Below are positions 9,993 to 20,186 of a DNA stretch of 64,000 nt, in pieces; the stretch's first letter is position 1, and every line of letters starts with the position of its first letter. The stretch covers positions 1-64,000 of the forward strand of contig JAFGMC010000010.1 in assembly GCA_016927735.1 (NCBI GenBank). The letters are read 5' to 3'. The translations under genes and the position numbers were made by a program. Below the pieces are notes generated by a model that saw nothing but the letters and a program-made list of their open reading frames with translations, did not search any database and was not told the origin of the DNA. This DNA is from Alphaproteobacteria bacterium. Its GTDB lineage: Bacteria; Pseudomonadota; Alphaproteobacteria; Rs-D84.

Positions 9993-11216
9993 TTATCTTA
10001 CACCAACGGTGAATTCATCACCCCAACCAGCGACAACCTGCCCACCAACTGTACAGCTGATATCTTCGAATCCGTTTTCTTCTTGATTCTTCTTTATAAC
10101 ACTGCTGGTTATCAATCCGCCCGCTGTTCCCAGAACTACACCAGCAACAGAGTCAGATACCAAACGTGATTTATTAAATTCACCTTCTTTATCTTTCCAA
10201 ACACTTATACCCATTCCTGATTGCATTTCTTTAATACTTATGGTCAAAGATTTAATTGTGTTTTCAGAATTTATTACTGCCTGACTCTTTTTCAATCTGA
10301 TATCTATAAGTATTTTCAACTTTGTTATGTTATTATCAAAGTTCATCTGAGATCTATTATCATCATTTGTACAATAATCTATAATTTCTTGAACTAATTT
10401 AATTATTTCTTCGTCATCAGAATATTTTAACTGAACTTCACGCAACCAATTAATTGTTAATTCGTCACATTCTGAAACCTTTGATTTTTTCACAGGCGAA
10501 TTTACAATTACAATTGGTTTATTTATACATTGTTTTTTTGCCGCATTCCAAATCTTTGACTTATCAGAACATTTACATTCTTTTTTATCTTTGTCCCATA
10601 TTGTGCCATTTGCATTTTCACAATTATTTTGAGCTTCGGTTTTTGCTACTACACATTTACCTGCATTATCTGCAACAAGCCCATTTTTACAAGTTTTTGC
10701 TTTACATATAAGATGCGGTCCGGATCGACAAATAAGTTCAAAACTTTCACCACTTGTATCGGTAATATCAAGACCACTACAATCAATTATTGTCATATTT
10801 TTATTCAAAGCCTTGCCCACAGGTATTGTATAATTCCTATATTTACATACATCCTGTGAAACCGGTATCCAACAATCGGAACCAAAACCACATTCTGCAC
10901 ATGTGTATTTTGTTTTTATATTTATAACCTGACCATTAAAAACATGTCCTGCATTCATTTCCAAAGTCTTACCATATGGACAAAATTCATCATCACATTC
11001 CCACGCTTTACCATCCCCAGAACCGTACTTACCAGTATTAAGATAACCTGCCTCACTTTTATCAAATTCTGTTTTATTTACATATAAAAATTCGTTATCC
11101 GTAGGGGACTGATTTCCAATGTATGTAATTGCATTTGGACCGCACGTCCCAGCATTGGCATTACTAATAAATCCTAGAACAACCAAAAATATTGAAAAAA
11201 CGGCTAATTTTCTCAT
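9993..11216 (-). CDS. Secreted Cys-rich hypothetical protein with C-terminal glycine-zipper segment
   Basis: Signal peptide MRKLAVFSIFLVVLGFISNANA, many Cys, C-terminal SVAGVVLGTAGGLI. Confidence 0.6.
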   Translation of the reverse strand: MRKLAVFSIFLVVLGFISNANAGTCGPNAITYIGNQSPTDNEFLYVNKTEFDKSEAGYLNTGKYGSGDGKAWECDDEFCPYGKTLEMNAGHVFNGQVINIKTKYTCAECGFGSDCWIPVSQDVCKYRNYTIPVGKALNKNMTIIDCSGLDITDTSGESFELICRSGPHLICKAKTCKNGLVADNAGKCVVAKTEAQNNCENANGTIWDKDKKECKCSDKSKIWNAAKKQCINKPIVIVNSPVKKSKVSECDELTINWLREVQLKYSDDEEIIKLVQEIIDYCTNDDNRSQMNFDNNITKLKILIDIRLKKSQAVINSENTIKSLTISIKEMQSGMGISVWKDKEGEFNKSRLVSDSVAGVVLGTAGGLITSSVIKKNQEENGFEDISCTVGGQVVAGWGDEFTVGVR

Positions 11217-11298
11217 AAAAATCCCCCTATTAATGTCATAATTGTATCATAAAACTGGGAAAATAAAAAGATAAAATAAAGGAACAGTTATTTGAAGA

Positions 11299-12576
11299 TT
11301 ATCTACATTCTTCAATCATTTGATTAATTTCAGTTGCCAAAATCAAATCTGATGATTTGGCTTTTTCAATCTGGGAAATTGCATACAAAACAGTGGCATG
11401 ATCACGATCCCCACAAATACGACCAATTTCAGAAAGCGATAATTTAGTAACTGATTTTAATGCGACCATCATAATTTGACGTGCACGAACCAATGTTCTG
11501 CTGCGACCCTTGCCACAAATTTCATCAAATGATACACCTAGTTTTTCACACATTGTTTTTACCATTGATAACGGGGTCTTATTTTTCTGTAAAGTATCTG
11601 TCAGTAATTTTTCTGCAACATCCATTGTCACTTTTTCATTCATCAATTCTGTATAGGTCTTGATTTTCATTGCAACGCCATTTATTAAATGACCATCACC
11701 TGTAATACGACTTGATAAAGTTTCTGCAACATTCAAGGCAACACCACTGCGTAACAACATTGTCTTGCGAACATTTTTATTTGGTGCAGCCACATCCGCA
11801 ACCAGACCAGATGCAAATATTGATTGCAGTCTGCGATCAAAACCAGACAAGTTGCTGGGGGCAGAATTAGATGTCAAAACAACCTTTTTGTTTGCACCAC
11901 GTAAATCAGTCAATAAATGTAAAAATTCTTCTGTTGTTGCACGCTTGCCAGCCAAAACATGTACATCATCCATAATAAAAGTATCACAATTACGACAAAA
12001 ATCTTTAAATGCGAAAATTGAATGTTCACGCAGACTGCGACTGAATTCAGATACAAATTGTGATCCAGTCATCATTAATGTGCGACCCACAGCTTCTGTG
12101 TTTATACATTCGGTCAATAAACTTTTGCCACAACCTGTTGATCCATACATAAATAAAAGTGAAAAGGATGCAGATCCAGATGCCAATTTTCTGCAAGCAG
12201 ATACAACAAAAGAATTTTCTTCAGAAGTTATAAAATTATTAAATGCGATAGATGTTTGTGCTGATGCTGCTGTTGGAACAAAAATCTTTGTTTCATTATC
12301 ATTTGCAGACTGTACTATATTTTGTGAAGTCACACCCGATCCAATATGCAACGACAAATTAAAATCTGCAGCAACAGATTCCAAAATATTTAAATAAACG
12401 TTTTTAATAAAATCAGTAGAGAATTGGTTAGGGGTAATTAAAGAAAGGGTCGTATCAGATAAATCAAATTCAAGGGGCGCAATCCAAGAGCTATATGCCG
12501 CAGAATCCATTTTTGTAGCTATTGCTATTTTGATAGATTCCAGATCAACTACTTGTATTTTTCCCAAAGCCTGCAT
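11299..12576 (-). CDS. dnaA: Chromosomal replication initiator DnaA (start chosen at ATG 12576 with GGAGAA RBS)
   Basis: Walker A GSTGCGKS, Walker B FIMDDVH, domain IV GDRDHATVLYA. Confidence 0.93.
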   Translation of the reverse strand: MQALGKIQVVDLESIKIAIATKMDSAAYSSWIAPLEFDLSDTTLSLITPNQFSTDFIKNVYLNILESVAADFNLSLHIGSGVTSQNIVQSANDNETKIFVPTAASAQTSIAFNNFITSEENSFVVSACRKLASGSASFSLLFMYGSTGCGKSLLTECINTEAVGRTLMMTGSQFVSEFSRSLREHSIFAFKDFCRNCDTFIMDDVHVLAGKRATTEEFLHLLTDLRGANKKVVLTSNSAPSNLSGFDRRLQSIFASGLVADVAAPNKNVRKTMLLRSGVALNVAETLSSRITGDGHLINGVAMKIKTYTELMNEKVTMDVAEKLLTDTLQKNKTPLSMVKTMCEKLGVSFDEICGKGRSRTLVRARQIMMVALKSVTKLSLSEIGRICGDRDHATVLYAISQIEKAKSSDLILATEINQMIEECR

Positions 12577-12662
12577 GCCGTTTCTCCTTTCCTTCCCAGG
12601 GACAGTGTTTGTCGCACCATCCAAAAGAGTTTCCTGCCGCACAAGATGCAAAAACCACCTGT

Positions 12663-12716
12663 ACATAAACACTAAATTCTACTGGTATTAAACTATATAG
12701 AATTTAGTTTTTATGT
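12663..12716. repeat. 19-bp inverted repeat (18/19 matching) in the dnaA 5' leader
   Basis: ACATAAACACTAAATTCTA (12663-12681) versus TAGAATTTAGTTTTTATGT (12698-12716), 16-nt spacer. Confidence 0.85.
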
Positions 12717-12902
12717 GACATCCCTGTTATTAGTTTTTTGATTGATGTTTCAATCGTCTTGGATACGACAGACAAGTTATAATATAATTTTCAATTTGCA
12801 ACTTTTTATTGCACTTTTTTTTAATATTTATCTTTTGACACCGATTCGTTTTTTTGCCAGTTTTCTGCATGTTGTATAGACATTGTATTGACAATAAGAC
12901 AT

Positions 12903-13925
12903 TTATATTCTTACATATCCACCATCTTGTTTTCGGGCTTTACCCTGCAGTTCTAAGACAACTAAATCACCTTTTATTTCCGAAACACTTTTTTTGACAA
13001 GTTCTGCCAATACAGATTCCGACATTGGAATTATACCAAGTTTGTCTAGTAGTTCATTTTCTATTTCTTTTTTTTCTGAAATATTTTTATTTTTATTATT
13101 GTACTGTTCTTTATCAAAGAAATCTTCCGAACCAGTGCATAATTTTGCACGACCTTCTTTAATCAATTTATTCGGTCCAAAAGACCTTTGGTCTGATGGA
13201 TGTGAAGGAATCGCGTACACTTCCCTACCATATTCAATCGCAAATCGTGCAGTTGTCATACTGCCTGATTTTAAATCAGCCTCGCCCAGGATTAATTTTT
13301 CACAAATCCCTGCAACCCAACGATTACGTTGAATAAAATTATTTGCAACCGGTATCATACCAACAGGCATTTCACTGATTATCGCACCCCTTTCTATTAT
13401 TTTATTATACAAAGATTCGTTTTCCAGTGGCCAAATATAATCAACACCACCAGCCAATACAGCTATTGTTTGCGAATCGCCAGACGTTTGTAATGCCCCG
13501 TTATGTGCGCCAGTATCTGTTCCAATTGCCATACCAGATACAACAACATGATTATTTTCTGCAAATGACGTGGCCAGACCTGATATAAATTTTATTCCTG
13601 CACCTGTTGCATGACGTGTACCAACCATACTTACTGCGGTTTTTTTAAAGACAGAAATATTTCCACGCAATGTTAAAATTGGTGGGTGATTTTTTATTTC
13701 TCTTAATTTATGTGGGTACAATGAATCTTCATCTGATAAATAAATTATTCCTAATTTATCTGCCTTTTCAATTTCACGTTTTACAGAGTCTTTAAAACTC
13801 TCATTATATAACAAAGAATCTGCTGCTGCGCCAACACTACCAAATTTACGAATCAATTCATTATATTTAACAGGACCAATTCCAGGGGTTCGCAAAATCA
13901 AAAGCTTATAAAATAAATCATTCAT
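12903..13925 (-). CDS. dprA: DNA-processing protein DprA
   Basis: SMVGTRHATGAG, VSGMAIGTDTGAHNGAL, LILGEADLKSGSMTTARFA. Confidence 0.93.
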   Translation of the reverse strand: MNDLFYKLLILRTPGIGPVKYNELIRKFGSVGAAADSLLYNESFKDSVKREIEKADKLGIIYLSDEDSLYPHKLREIKNHPPILTLRGNISVFKKTAVSMVGTRHATGAGIKFISGLATSFAENNHVVVSGMAIGTDTGAHNGALQTSGDSQTIAVLAGGVDYIWPLENESLYNKIIERGAIISEMPVGMIPVANNFIQRNRWVAGICEKLILGEADLKSGSMTTARFAIEYGREVYAIPSHPSDQRSFGPNKLIKEGRAKLCTGSEDFFDKEQYNNKNKNISEKKEIENELLDKLGIIPMSESVLAELVKKSVSEIKGDLVVLELQGKARKQDGGYVRI

Positions 13926-13974
13926 AGAATAAGTATAAACTTTTAATAATTTTGTTAAAAGTTAAATTATTAAA

Positions 13975-13996
13975 AAACCGCGCATGGTGCGCGGGA
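13975..13996 (-). terminator. Rho-independent terminator downstream of the 13999-14793 gene
   Basis: CCGCGCACCATGCGCGG then T6 on the minus strand. Confidence 0.7.
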
Positions 13997-13998
13997 TT

Positions 13999-14793
13999 TT
14001 ATATTGTCAGTAATACATCATAATTTAGATCGCATTCTGTTGGTTTTTCTGGAGCATCTGCCTCAGTCCAAATATCACTTTCGCATTCTTTTTTCAAATC
14101 TTGTAAGTAAGTTTTGAATTTATTATATTGCGCCGTATCTTTTTCTTTCAACACCAGCAGTTGGGAACGTATCAATTCATTTTGATTCAAACCCTTTTGT
14201 CCCTGCACATCGCCACCAATTAATTTATTTCCAAATAATTCCATTGCACCAACACCAATACCCGCGCCACCAACTGCGCCTGCAACAGTACCCCATGTTC
14301 TATTTGATTTTTTGGCATCCAAAATACGATTTCTAATTTTCCCACTATCTGCCCAGCTACCACAAACTATACTTTGACCCATTTCATAATAAACAGGATC
14401 AATATCATAAACACTAATTTTTGAATCTGATGATTTTAAATCAACACGAACAAAGCAAACATTATTTTCAGGTGTTTCAGTATCTTCTATCATAGAAGAA
14501 TAGTTAGAAACATCACTATATTTCGATGCCCAAACAAAAGTGTTACCTGCACCAATATTATTATTTATACAATCTTGCTTTTTCTTTTCAATTGTTGCAA
14601 TTGCAGCTGCTGTATCAGTCGCTGTGGTTCCAGCCCTGACCGTTGCTGTTGCGGAAATTTGATTTTTTGACACCGTTGCACGTGGCGCACTGCCCCACTG
14701 CGTTGCCATACTGCGACGATCAGTAGAGGTTTCAGCTGCAAAAGCAGAAGTCCCAACTAATAAAATAATTAAGAAAGACAATAATTTATTCAT
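13999..14793 (-). CDS. Secreted hypothetical protein with glycine-zipper segment
   Basis: Signal peptide MNKLLSFLIILLVGTSAFA; TWGTVAGAVGGAGIGVGAMELFG. Confidence 0.6.
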   Translation of the reverse strand: MNKLLSFLIILLVGTSAFAAETSTDRRSMATQWGSAPRATVSKNQISATATVRAGTTATDTAAAIATIEKKKQDCINNNIGAGNTFVWASKYSDVSNYSSMIEDTETPENNVCFVRVDLKSSDSKISVYDIDPVYYEMGQSIVCGSWADSGKIRNRILDAKKSNRTWGTVAGAVGGAGIGVGAMELFGNKLIGGDVQGQKGLNQNELIRSQLLVLKEKDTAQYNKFKTYLQDLKKECESDIWTEADAPEKPTECDLNYDVLLTI

Positions 14794-14872
14794 TCCTCAA
14801 TCCCTATCTAGATGGGTCTATTATATCACAAATTAGCCTTTTAATAAAGTAGAAATAAAGTCTATTAATAAT

Positions 14873-14897
14873 AAAACCGCCATATGGCGGTTTTATT
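14873..14897 (-). terminator. Rho-independent terminator downstream of plsY
   Basis: CCGCCATATGGCGG with flanking A/T runs. Confidence 0.7.
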
Positions 14898-15483
14898 ATT
14901 TTTTCCACTTCCATTCAATTTTTGATTCTATGCCTTTGACCAGTCTAATTATGTTTTCCTTATGTCTCCATAGACACAAAGCTGATATTGCAATAAAAAT
15001 CAACCCCATGTTAAAGCTTATTGCAAAACCCAGAAATGGTAATATCAAAAATCCGACTATTGCACCAGCAGATGAATAACCGGTTGTAAATGCAATAAAC
15101 AACCATTCAATTCCACATATAATAAAAGAAAGCGGACTTATTGCCAACAACACACCAAACATTGATGAATTACCTTTACCACCTTTGAATTTTAACCATA
15201 TTGGATAACAGTGTCCAAAAATCGCAAAAAAACCACACAGCGCACCAAAACTTTCCCCTACTAAATAAATTCCCAATAATACCGCTACGATTGATTTTGC
15301 CATATCCAACAACCAAACCAGACCTGCTAATTTTAATCCACCGGCGCGCATAACGTTTGTTGCACCAATATTACCGCTACCAACCTTTCTTAAATCACCC
15401 TTGCCCGCTGCTTTGGCTATTAGTAATCCAAAAGGGATACTGCCCAACAAATATGAAATTATTATTCCTATTACGTAAATCAT
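14896..15483 (-). CDS. plsY: Acyl-phosphate glycerol-3-phosphate acyltransferase
   Basis: YLLGSIPFGLLIAK, GSGNIGATNVMRAGG, LKFKGGKGNSS. Confidence 0.93.
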   Translation of the reverse strand: MIYVIGIIISYLLGSIPFGLLIAKAAGKGDLRKVGSGNIGATNVMRAGGLKLAGLVWLLDMAKSIVAVLLGIYLVGESFGALCGFFAIFGHCYPIWLKFKGGKGNSSMFGVLLAISPLSFIICGIEWLFIAFTTGYSSAGAIVGFLILPFLGFAISFNMGLIFIAISALCLWRHKENIIRLVKGIESKIEWKWKK

Positions 15484-15566
15484 TTTATTTTCCTTTTATT
15501 TTCCTTGATTTTATGTCTATTTTCTATAAAATACCAAAACATACGGATAAATAAAAGGAAAATAAA

Positions 15567-15827
15567 GTGGCAAATCATAAGTCAGCTAAAAAAAGAATTC
15601 TCGTAACAGCAAAGAAAAATGCTGTTAATACTGCACGTCGTTCATCTGTTAAAACAGTCACAAAAAAAGCTGTTAAAGCAATTGAATCAAACGACAAAGC
15701 AGCAGCTATTGTTTTATTACGTGATGCTGAATCAAAAATCATGAAAGCAGCAAAAAAAATCATGCCAAAAAAACGTGCATCCAGAAAAATTTCACGTATG
15801 ACAAAAAAAGCAAATAAAATTGCTTAA
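15567..15827 (+). CDS. rpsT: 30S ribosomal protein S20
   Basis: MANHKSAKKRILVTAKKNAVNTARRSSVKT (GTG start). Confidence 0.95.
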   Translation: MANHKSAKKRILVTAKKNAVNTARRSSVKTVTKKAVKAIESNDKAAAIVLLRDAESKIMKAAKKIMPKKRASRKISRMTKKANKIA

Positions 15828-15846
15828 TTGATTCATTATAAATAAA

Positions 15847-15878
15847 AACATCGGGAAATAAATCCCGATGTTTTTTTA
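15847..15878. terminator. Rho-independent terminator downstream of rpsT
   Basis: ACATCGGGA-N6-TCCCGATGT plus T run. Confidence 0.8.
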
Positions 15879-15890
15879 TATTGTATATTC

Positions 15891-16874
15891 TTATCTTTTT
15901 TTTACACCAACAATTTCTAAAAGCAATTTTGAATCTTTCGGAGTTAGTTGTTTTTTTAAAACAAGAACTGAATATGTCGCATTCATATCTTCAATCTCTG
16001 GAAAATTTTCACTTCTGGTCACAAACAAAGGATTATACTTTGCTTTTTTAAGATTATTTATCTTTTCTGCGTTAATAACACCAGATTCTTCATTTTTTAA
16101 AACACCTAATTCTTTAATTTTTCTTTCTGATATTTCTATTTTATCTAATGTTCCATCTTCTTTATAACTTTCAAAAGTTTTTAAAATTTCTCGAATCTTT
16201 GCAATTGCCGCCTTTTTAAAAGCGAACGCCAGTATCCCTTTTGGATCAAAAGTTAAACCATAAAAAATCCTGGTTTTATCTATATTTACTTCATTTCTTT
16301 TCTTTTCAAATTCTTTCTTTTTTAAATAAATATCATTACATGATTTTAACCATTTATCATATTTTCCAAACCAATTACTTTTAGGTTCGAAATCTTTTTT
16401 TACTTTTATTTCTATCTCTGATTTTAATATTAAATTTGTAAGTTCTTGATATTCTTGACCCAGACGGCCATATTCATCTAAATCTATTACTTGGGTCCGC
16501 ATATTTATATCTATTGGTATTATTCGTTTTGCTATATTTTGCTTTTGACCGAATCCATCTTTTGGAAATAATTCATCTTTGCGATCACGAAAACTGTCTT
16601 GGAAAATTTCTTCTTCTGTTTTATTTTCAAAACCAACTGGTACCTGTTTACCAGACAAATTTATAAAATTTCCAACATCTGTTTCTAAATCACGTAATCC
16701 CAGACCTGTAAAAAATATATTATTTGCAGAATCTATTTCTGGATATTTATTTTTATAATCTGGTAAAAAAGTATCTATTAAACCACTCTTGGTTAATCTA
16801 AACTTTACACCTTTTGGGGCAAATTCATTCAAATCATCAATTGTAAATTTAACAGTCAAAGTATTTAATTTCAT
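15891..16874 (-). CDS. Hypothetical cytosolic protein, no recognised domain
   Basis: Long ORF, Lys/Glu-rich, intact. Confidence 0.6.
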   Translation of the reverse strand: MKLNTLTVKFTIDDLNEFAPKGVKFRLTKSGLIDTFLPDYKNKYPEIDSANNIFFTGLGLRDLETDVGNFINLSGKQVPVGFENKTEEEIFQDSFRDRKDELFPKDGFGQKQNIAKRIIPIDINMRTQVIDLDEYGRLGQEYQELTNLILKSEIEIKVKKDFEPKSNWFGKYDKWLKSCNDIYLKKKEFEKKRNEVNIDKTRIFYGLTFDPKGILAFAFKKAAIAKIREILKTFESYKEDGTLDKIEISERKIKELGVLKNEESGVINAEKINNLKKAKYNPLFVTRSENFPEIEDMNATYSVLVLKKQLTPKDSKLLLEIVGVKKR

Positions 16875-16971
16875 GACAAAAACCTTTTTATTTGTCTAAT
16901 CATAACACGAAAATAAAAATGCGCCATAAAAAAGACGCACTTTCTACTTGGATACAAGTATCTCTTTTTTA

Positions 16972-18606
16972 TTAATTCAGAGGGGCACCCCAATGCTGTT
17001 GAATATTACGTTCGACATCCATCGGACTGACCAAAACTTGTGGTGTTAATATTACAACCAGAACGTCACGTTGACTTTCAGTTTCGCGTGATCCAGAAAG
17101 CGCCATAAAGTCTGGGTCGCCAATACCATATCTTGTATCATTATTTGTTTGTTTTTCAAACCCAGATACAACCAGCATTTGACCAGATTCCATAATAACT
17201 TCTTGCATAAAACTGCGTTCTTCAACTTCTGGTAATTGCAAAGTCACTTCGCCAATTGTCTGGGTAGACATCTTTAACAATTCACGAACAGACATTTTGA
17301 ACAACAACAAAACCTTGCCATTTTCCAGAACATTTGGCAGCAACTGCATTGAAAATCCTGTTTCCAAATCATCTTGATCCACAGTACTTGATTCAACGGT
17401 TGTAAAATTACGTGATTCAAATCGTTTAATGTATCCAGTTGTTTTCGTATTACTTACTGGGGCAACACGATTATTACGTGTTGTTACACCAACGTTTGTG
17501 ACCAATGAAACCTTACCTTGTTTTGCCAAAGCTTGAATCAAAGCATTACTTCCAGCAGCACCTGATAATGAAGCATTTGCAATTTGATCTGCAGTATATG
17601 CACCTGCTGTTTCTGTACCACTGACATCATGTGTTGCACCAGTCAAAGCAGATACAGCATTTGATAAAACTGCGATATTCATAGAGCTAGCTTCTGTCGT
17701 AGCAAGATTATTCTTTGGATTTGCAACAATATTTAAGCCCGACGCTGAATTAATTGCAGCCGCCAAGTTCAAACCAAATGCAGAGTTATTAGAAATTGAA
17801 ACTTGTAATACTTTTACATCAATTGTGACCAATTGTGACAAGCGTTTATTTTGCTTTGCAACATATTCCCCTATACGAGATTGAACCGAAGGTGGGGCTG
17901 TCACAGTAATTGTACCCAAACTGCGTGACACATTAAAGTTTGCATTATCTGTTTTACCAATAATAGAAGTGATAGTTTTTTCAACTTCGTCCCATTCCTT
18001 CATTGTAGATTCCAAAGACACCTGGTTTCCATCATCTGTACGAATTGATGATTGATAAGAAACCTCTGTTCCCAGCGCATATAATGTCAGTGTTTTCGTT
18101 TCTGTTTCATAAAATACAATTGAATTTTTATCATAGTACCATAACAAATCTAAATCTGTTGCAACTTGTGATAAAAGACCAGACAACTTGCCAGTATATG
18201 CAATATTCATTGCTTTTTTTAATTTCTCAGCATTTATCTGGCTATCTATTTTTACAGGGATACCAGTTACAGAATTTATATTATTAGCAAATACAGGCAA
18301 TGACACAGGTTCATTCAATAATATTGTGACACCAGTATCTGTTTCAAAATTAGAAGGTAATTTGTTTTTATGTTCCAAAACAGTAGACTTACTTCCCAGC
18401 CATACACCTTCTGACATAGATACAGTATCACCACTGTTAACTTTTGCACGAGGATTTTTTGCCAATTCAAAAGCATCATAAGCATTCACAAAATTTTGAT
18501 CAACTTCTGCAGCAACTTTTTTTGATTCTTTTTGTGCACAACCAAATAAAAATGGAATCAGGCATAAAGCAAAAGTCTGCCTAAAAATCATAGATGTTCT
18601 TTTCAT
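16972..18606 (-). CDS. pilN: PilN-type secretin lipoprotein of a type IVb pilus
   Basis: Lipobox LFGCAQ, secretin-like ISRSLGTITVTAPPSVQSRIGEYV and C-terminal MLVVSGFEKQTN. Confidence 0.8.
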   Translation of the reverse strand: MKRTSMIFRQTFALCLIPFLFGCAQKESKKVAAEVDQNFVNAYDAFELAKNPRAKVNSGDTVSMSEGVWLGSKSTVLEHKNKLPSNFETDTGVTILLNEPVSLPVFANNINSVTGIPVKIDSQINAEKLKKAMNIAYTGKLSGLLSQVATDLDLLWYYDKNSIVFYETETKTLTLYALGTEVSYQSSIRTDDGNQVSLESTMKEWDEVEKTITSIIGKTDNANFNVSRSLGTITVTAPPSVQSRIGEYVAKQNKRLSQLVTIDVKVLQVSISNNSAFGLNLAAAINSASGLNIVANPKNNLATTEASSMNIAVLSNAVSALTGATHDVSGTETAGAYTADQIANASLSGAAGSNALIQALAKQGKVSLVTNVGVTTRNNRVAPVSNTKTTGYIKRFESRNFTTVESSTVDQDDLETGFSMQLLPNVLENGKVLLLFKMSVRELLKMSTQTIGEVTLQLPEVEERSFMQEVIMESGQMLVVSGFEKQTNNDTRYGIGDPDFMALSGSRETESQRDVLVVILTPQVLVSPMDVERNIQQHWGAPLN

Positions 18607-18633
18607 ATTTAATCCTCTCCGGACCCTAATTGT

Positions 18634-19491
18634 TTATTCTTCTGTTGTTGAAACTACCAGCACCCTATTTCCCTTATAGAATTTTGCATAAGGAATTGGT
18701 GTTGCGCGACCAAAGTTACGTACCAATGCTGATGATACATCAACAAAACGTCCTTTGAAAACAGCACTCGCTTCGATTGGATATTCGCGAGATGTTGCCC
18801 AAACAAAATCCCAACCTTCTTTGTTGCACCAATCTTGTAAAACTTCGTGCAGCGTTTGACCACTGGCAACAACCCAGCTACGAACCTGGTCTTGTAATTC
18901 TTTTGGTGCCTCGGCATCTGCAGATTGATCAACAGAAATTTCATTTGATTGTTCATCTGTTGTTTCTGTCACAACAGAATTTAAAGAAAGTTTATTACCA
19001 CTGCATTTTTTACGAGAATTACGAGATACAGCCAAAACTTCGCCGCCATCATCTTCCAACATTTCACGATGCATCAACGGCATTTCTGATTGAGTATTAC
19101 ATTCATCATCAAATCCAGCTGGAACCTGTGAACCATGTAACATATTTGCACCACCAGACCAACTGGCAGAATTATTATTTGCATTCATATTAAAATTATT
19201 TTCAACAACCAAATCTGCGCCAATTTTGGAAACTATTTTTATATTGTCAGATTTGTTTAAACCACTGCATTCGGCAGATCCAGATTCACAAGAAACATTT
19301 ACATCAGCGTCCGATCCTGCCATAGGCCAAGTTGGTACTTCATATACTGGCTTTTGTTTAGAACCATTAAACATTGGTTGATTTTGTGTGTACAAAACTT
19401 CTGATGTTACGATCTGTGGGGCATTTTCTGCTGCAAAGCAATATCCCGCTGCTGTTGCAAACATAGCTATTATCAAAATCTTACGGAACAT
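18634..19491 (-). CDS. TcpQ/PilL-like type IVb pilus assembly protein
   Basis: C-terminal TcpQ-like region WVVASGQTLHEVLQDWCNKEGWDFVWATSREYPIEASAVFKGRFVDVSSALVRNF; directly upstream of the pilN-like gene. Confidence 0.75.
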   Translation of the reverse strand: MFRKILIIAMFATAAGYCFAAENAPQIVTSEVLYTQNQPMFNGSKQKPVYEVPTWPMAGSDADVNVSCESGSAECSGLNKSDNIKIVSKIGADLVVENNFNMNANNNSASWSGGANMLHGSQVPAGFDDECNTQSEMPLMHREMLEDDGGEVLAVSRNSRKKCSGNKLSLNSVVTETTDEQSNEISVDQSADAEAPKELQDQVRSWVVASGQTLHEVLQDWCNKEGWDFVWATSREYPIEASAVFKGRFVDVSSALVRNFGRATPIPYAKFYKGNRVLVVSTTEE

Positions 19492-19627
19492 TAAAGCTTC
19501 CTTTCCTAAATTTTTATTTTATCATAGCATTATTATAACAACTTGACCGAATCTGTGCAAGACCTAAAAATTCGCACGAATCGAGAAAAAATGTTATAGT
19601 AACGAAATTAACGGCAGGAGCAATTAT

Positions 19628-20176
19628 ATGAATAATATTTCAATATTATTTTACATTATTTCAATTGGTTTTATTGTTTTTGGAATTATTACCATTACTT
19701 TTTTAATTTTCAATATTAATTCCAAGATAAAAAATCTTACTAAAACATCAGCATATCAATATAATTTGATGGTCAAAATACAATCTATATTAAAAAGTAA
19801 ACATTCGACAAATATTGTGACAGAAAATGCAGAAATGATTTACCAAGATTTACTGCAAAATCTGATTCCTATTATGGCAACCATTGATATTATGCCCAGA
19901 AACACGTCTGAACATCCACTTTGGCGTGCACTTGGTGGAATTATGGATGAATATTCAAAAAATCCTTTTGCACTTGAAAAATTACGTCGTGCAATTAAAT
20001 TAGATTCAGAAGTTTCAAGAAGTGTTGATAATTATTTAAATCGTGCAGATGGATTTTTACGTCATTTAACTGCTACAGAATCGGATGGAATTTTATCAGC
20101 TACATTTACAGATGGTCTGCTGGGGCAATCCCTAACATTTTTTGGGCAAGCAAAACAGTTGGCCGCAAAAGAATAA
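19628..20176 (+). CDS. Hypothetical protein with one N-terminal TM
   Basis: Intact ORF upstream of sufB; IISIGFIVFGIITITFLIFNI TM. Confidence 0.6.
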   Translation: MNNISILFYIISIGFIVFGIITITFLIFNINSKIKNLTKTSAYQYNLMVKIQSILKSKHSTNIVTENAEMIYQDLLQNLIPIMATIDIMPRNTSEHPLWRALGGIMDEYSKNPFALEKLRRAIKLDSEVSRSVDNYLNRADGFLRHLTATESDGILSATFTDGLLGQSLTFFGQAKQLAAKE

Positions 20177-20186
20177 TTAATAAAAT

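Noticed and set aside
11765-12397. 210-aa + strand ORF inside dnaA
   Set aside because: Antisense to conserved DnaA AAA+ motifs; composition is a reverse-frame artefact
12577-12672. 32-aa N-terminal extension of DnaA in the ORF track
   Set aside because: ATG 12576 has a good GGAGAA RBS and starts the DnaA-N-like sequence; the extension has no homology I recognise
12577-12902. Possible oriC upstream of dnaA
   Set aside because: AT-rich, but I found no cluster of DnaA boxes (TTATCCACA-like); dnaA is often not at the origin in Alphaproteobacteria
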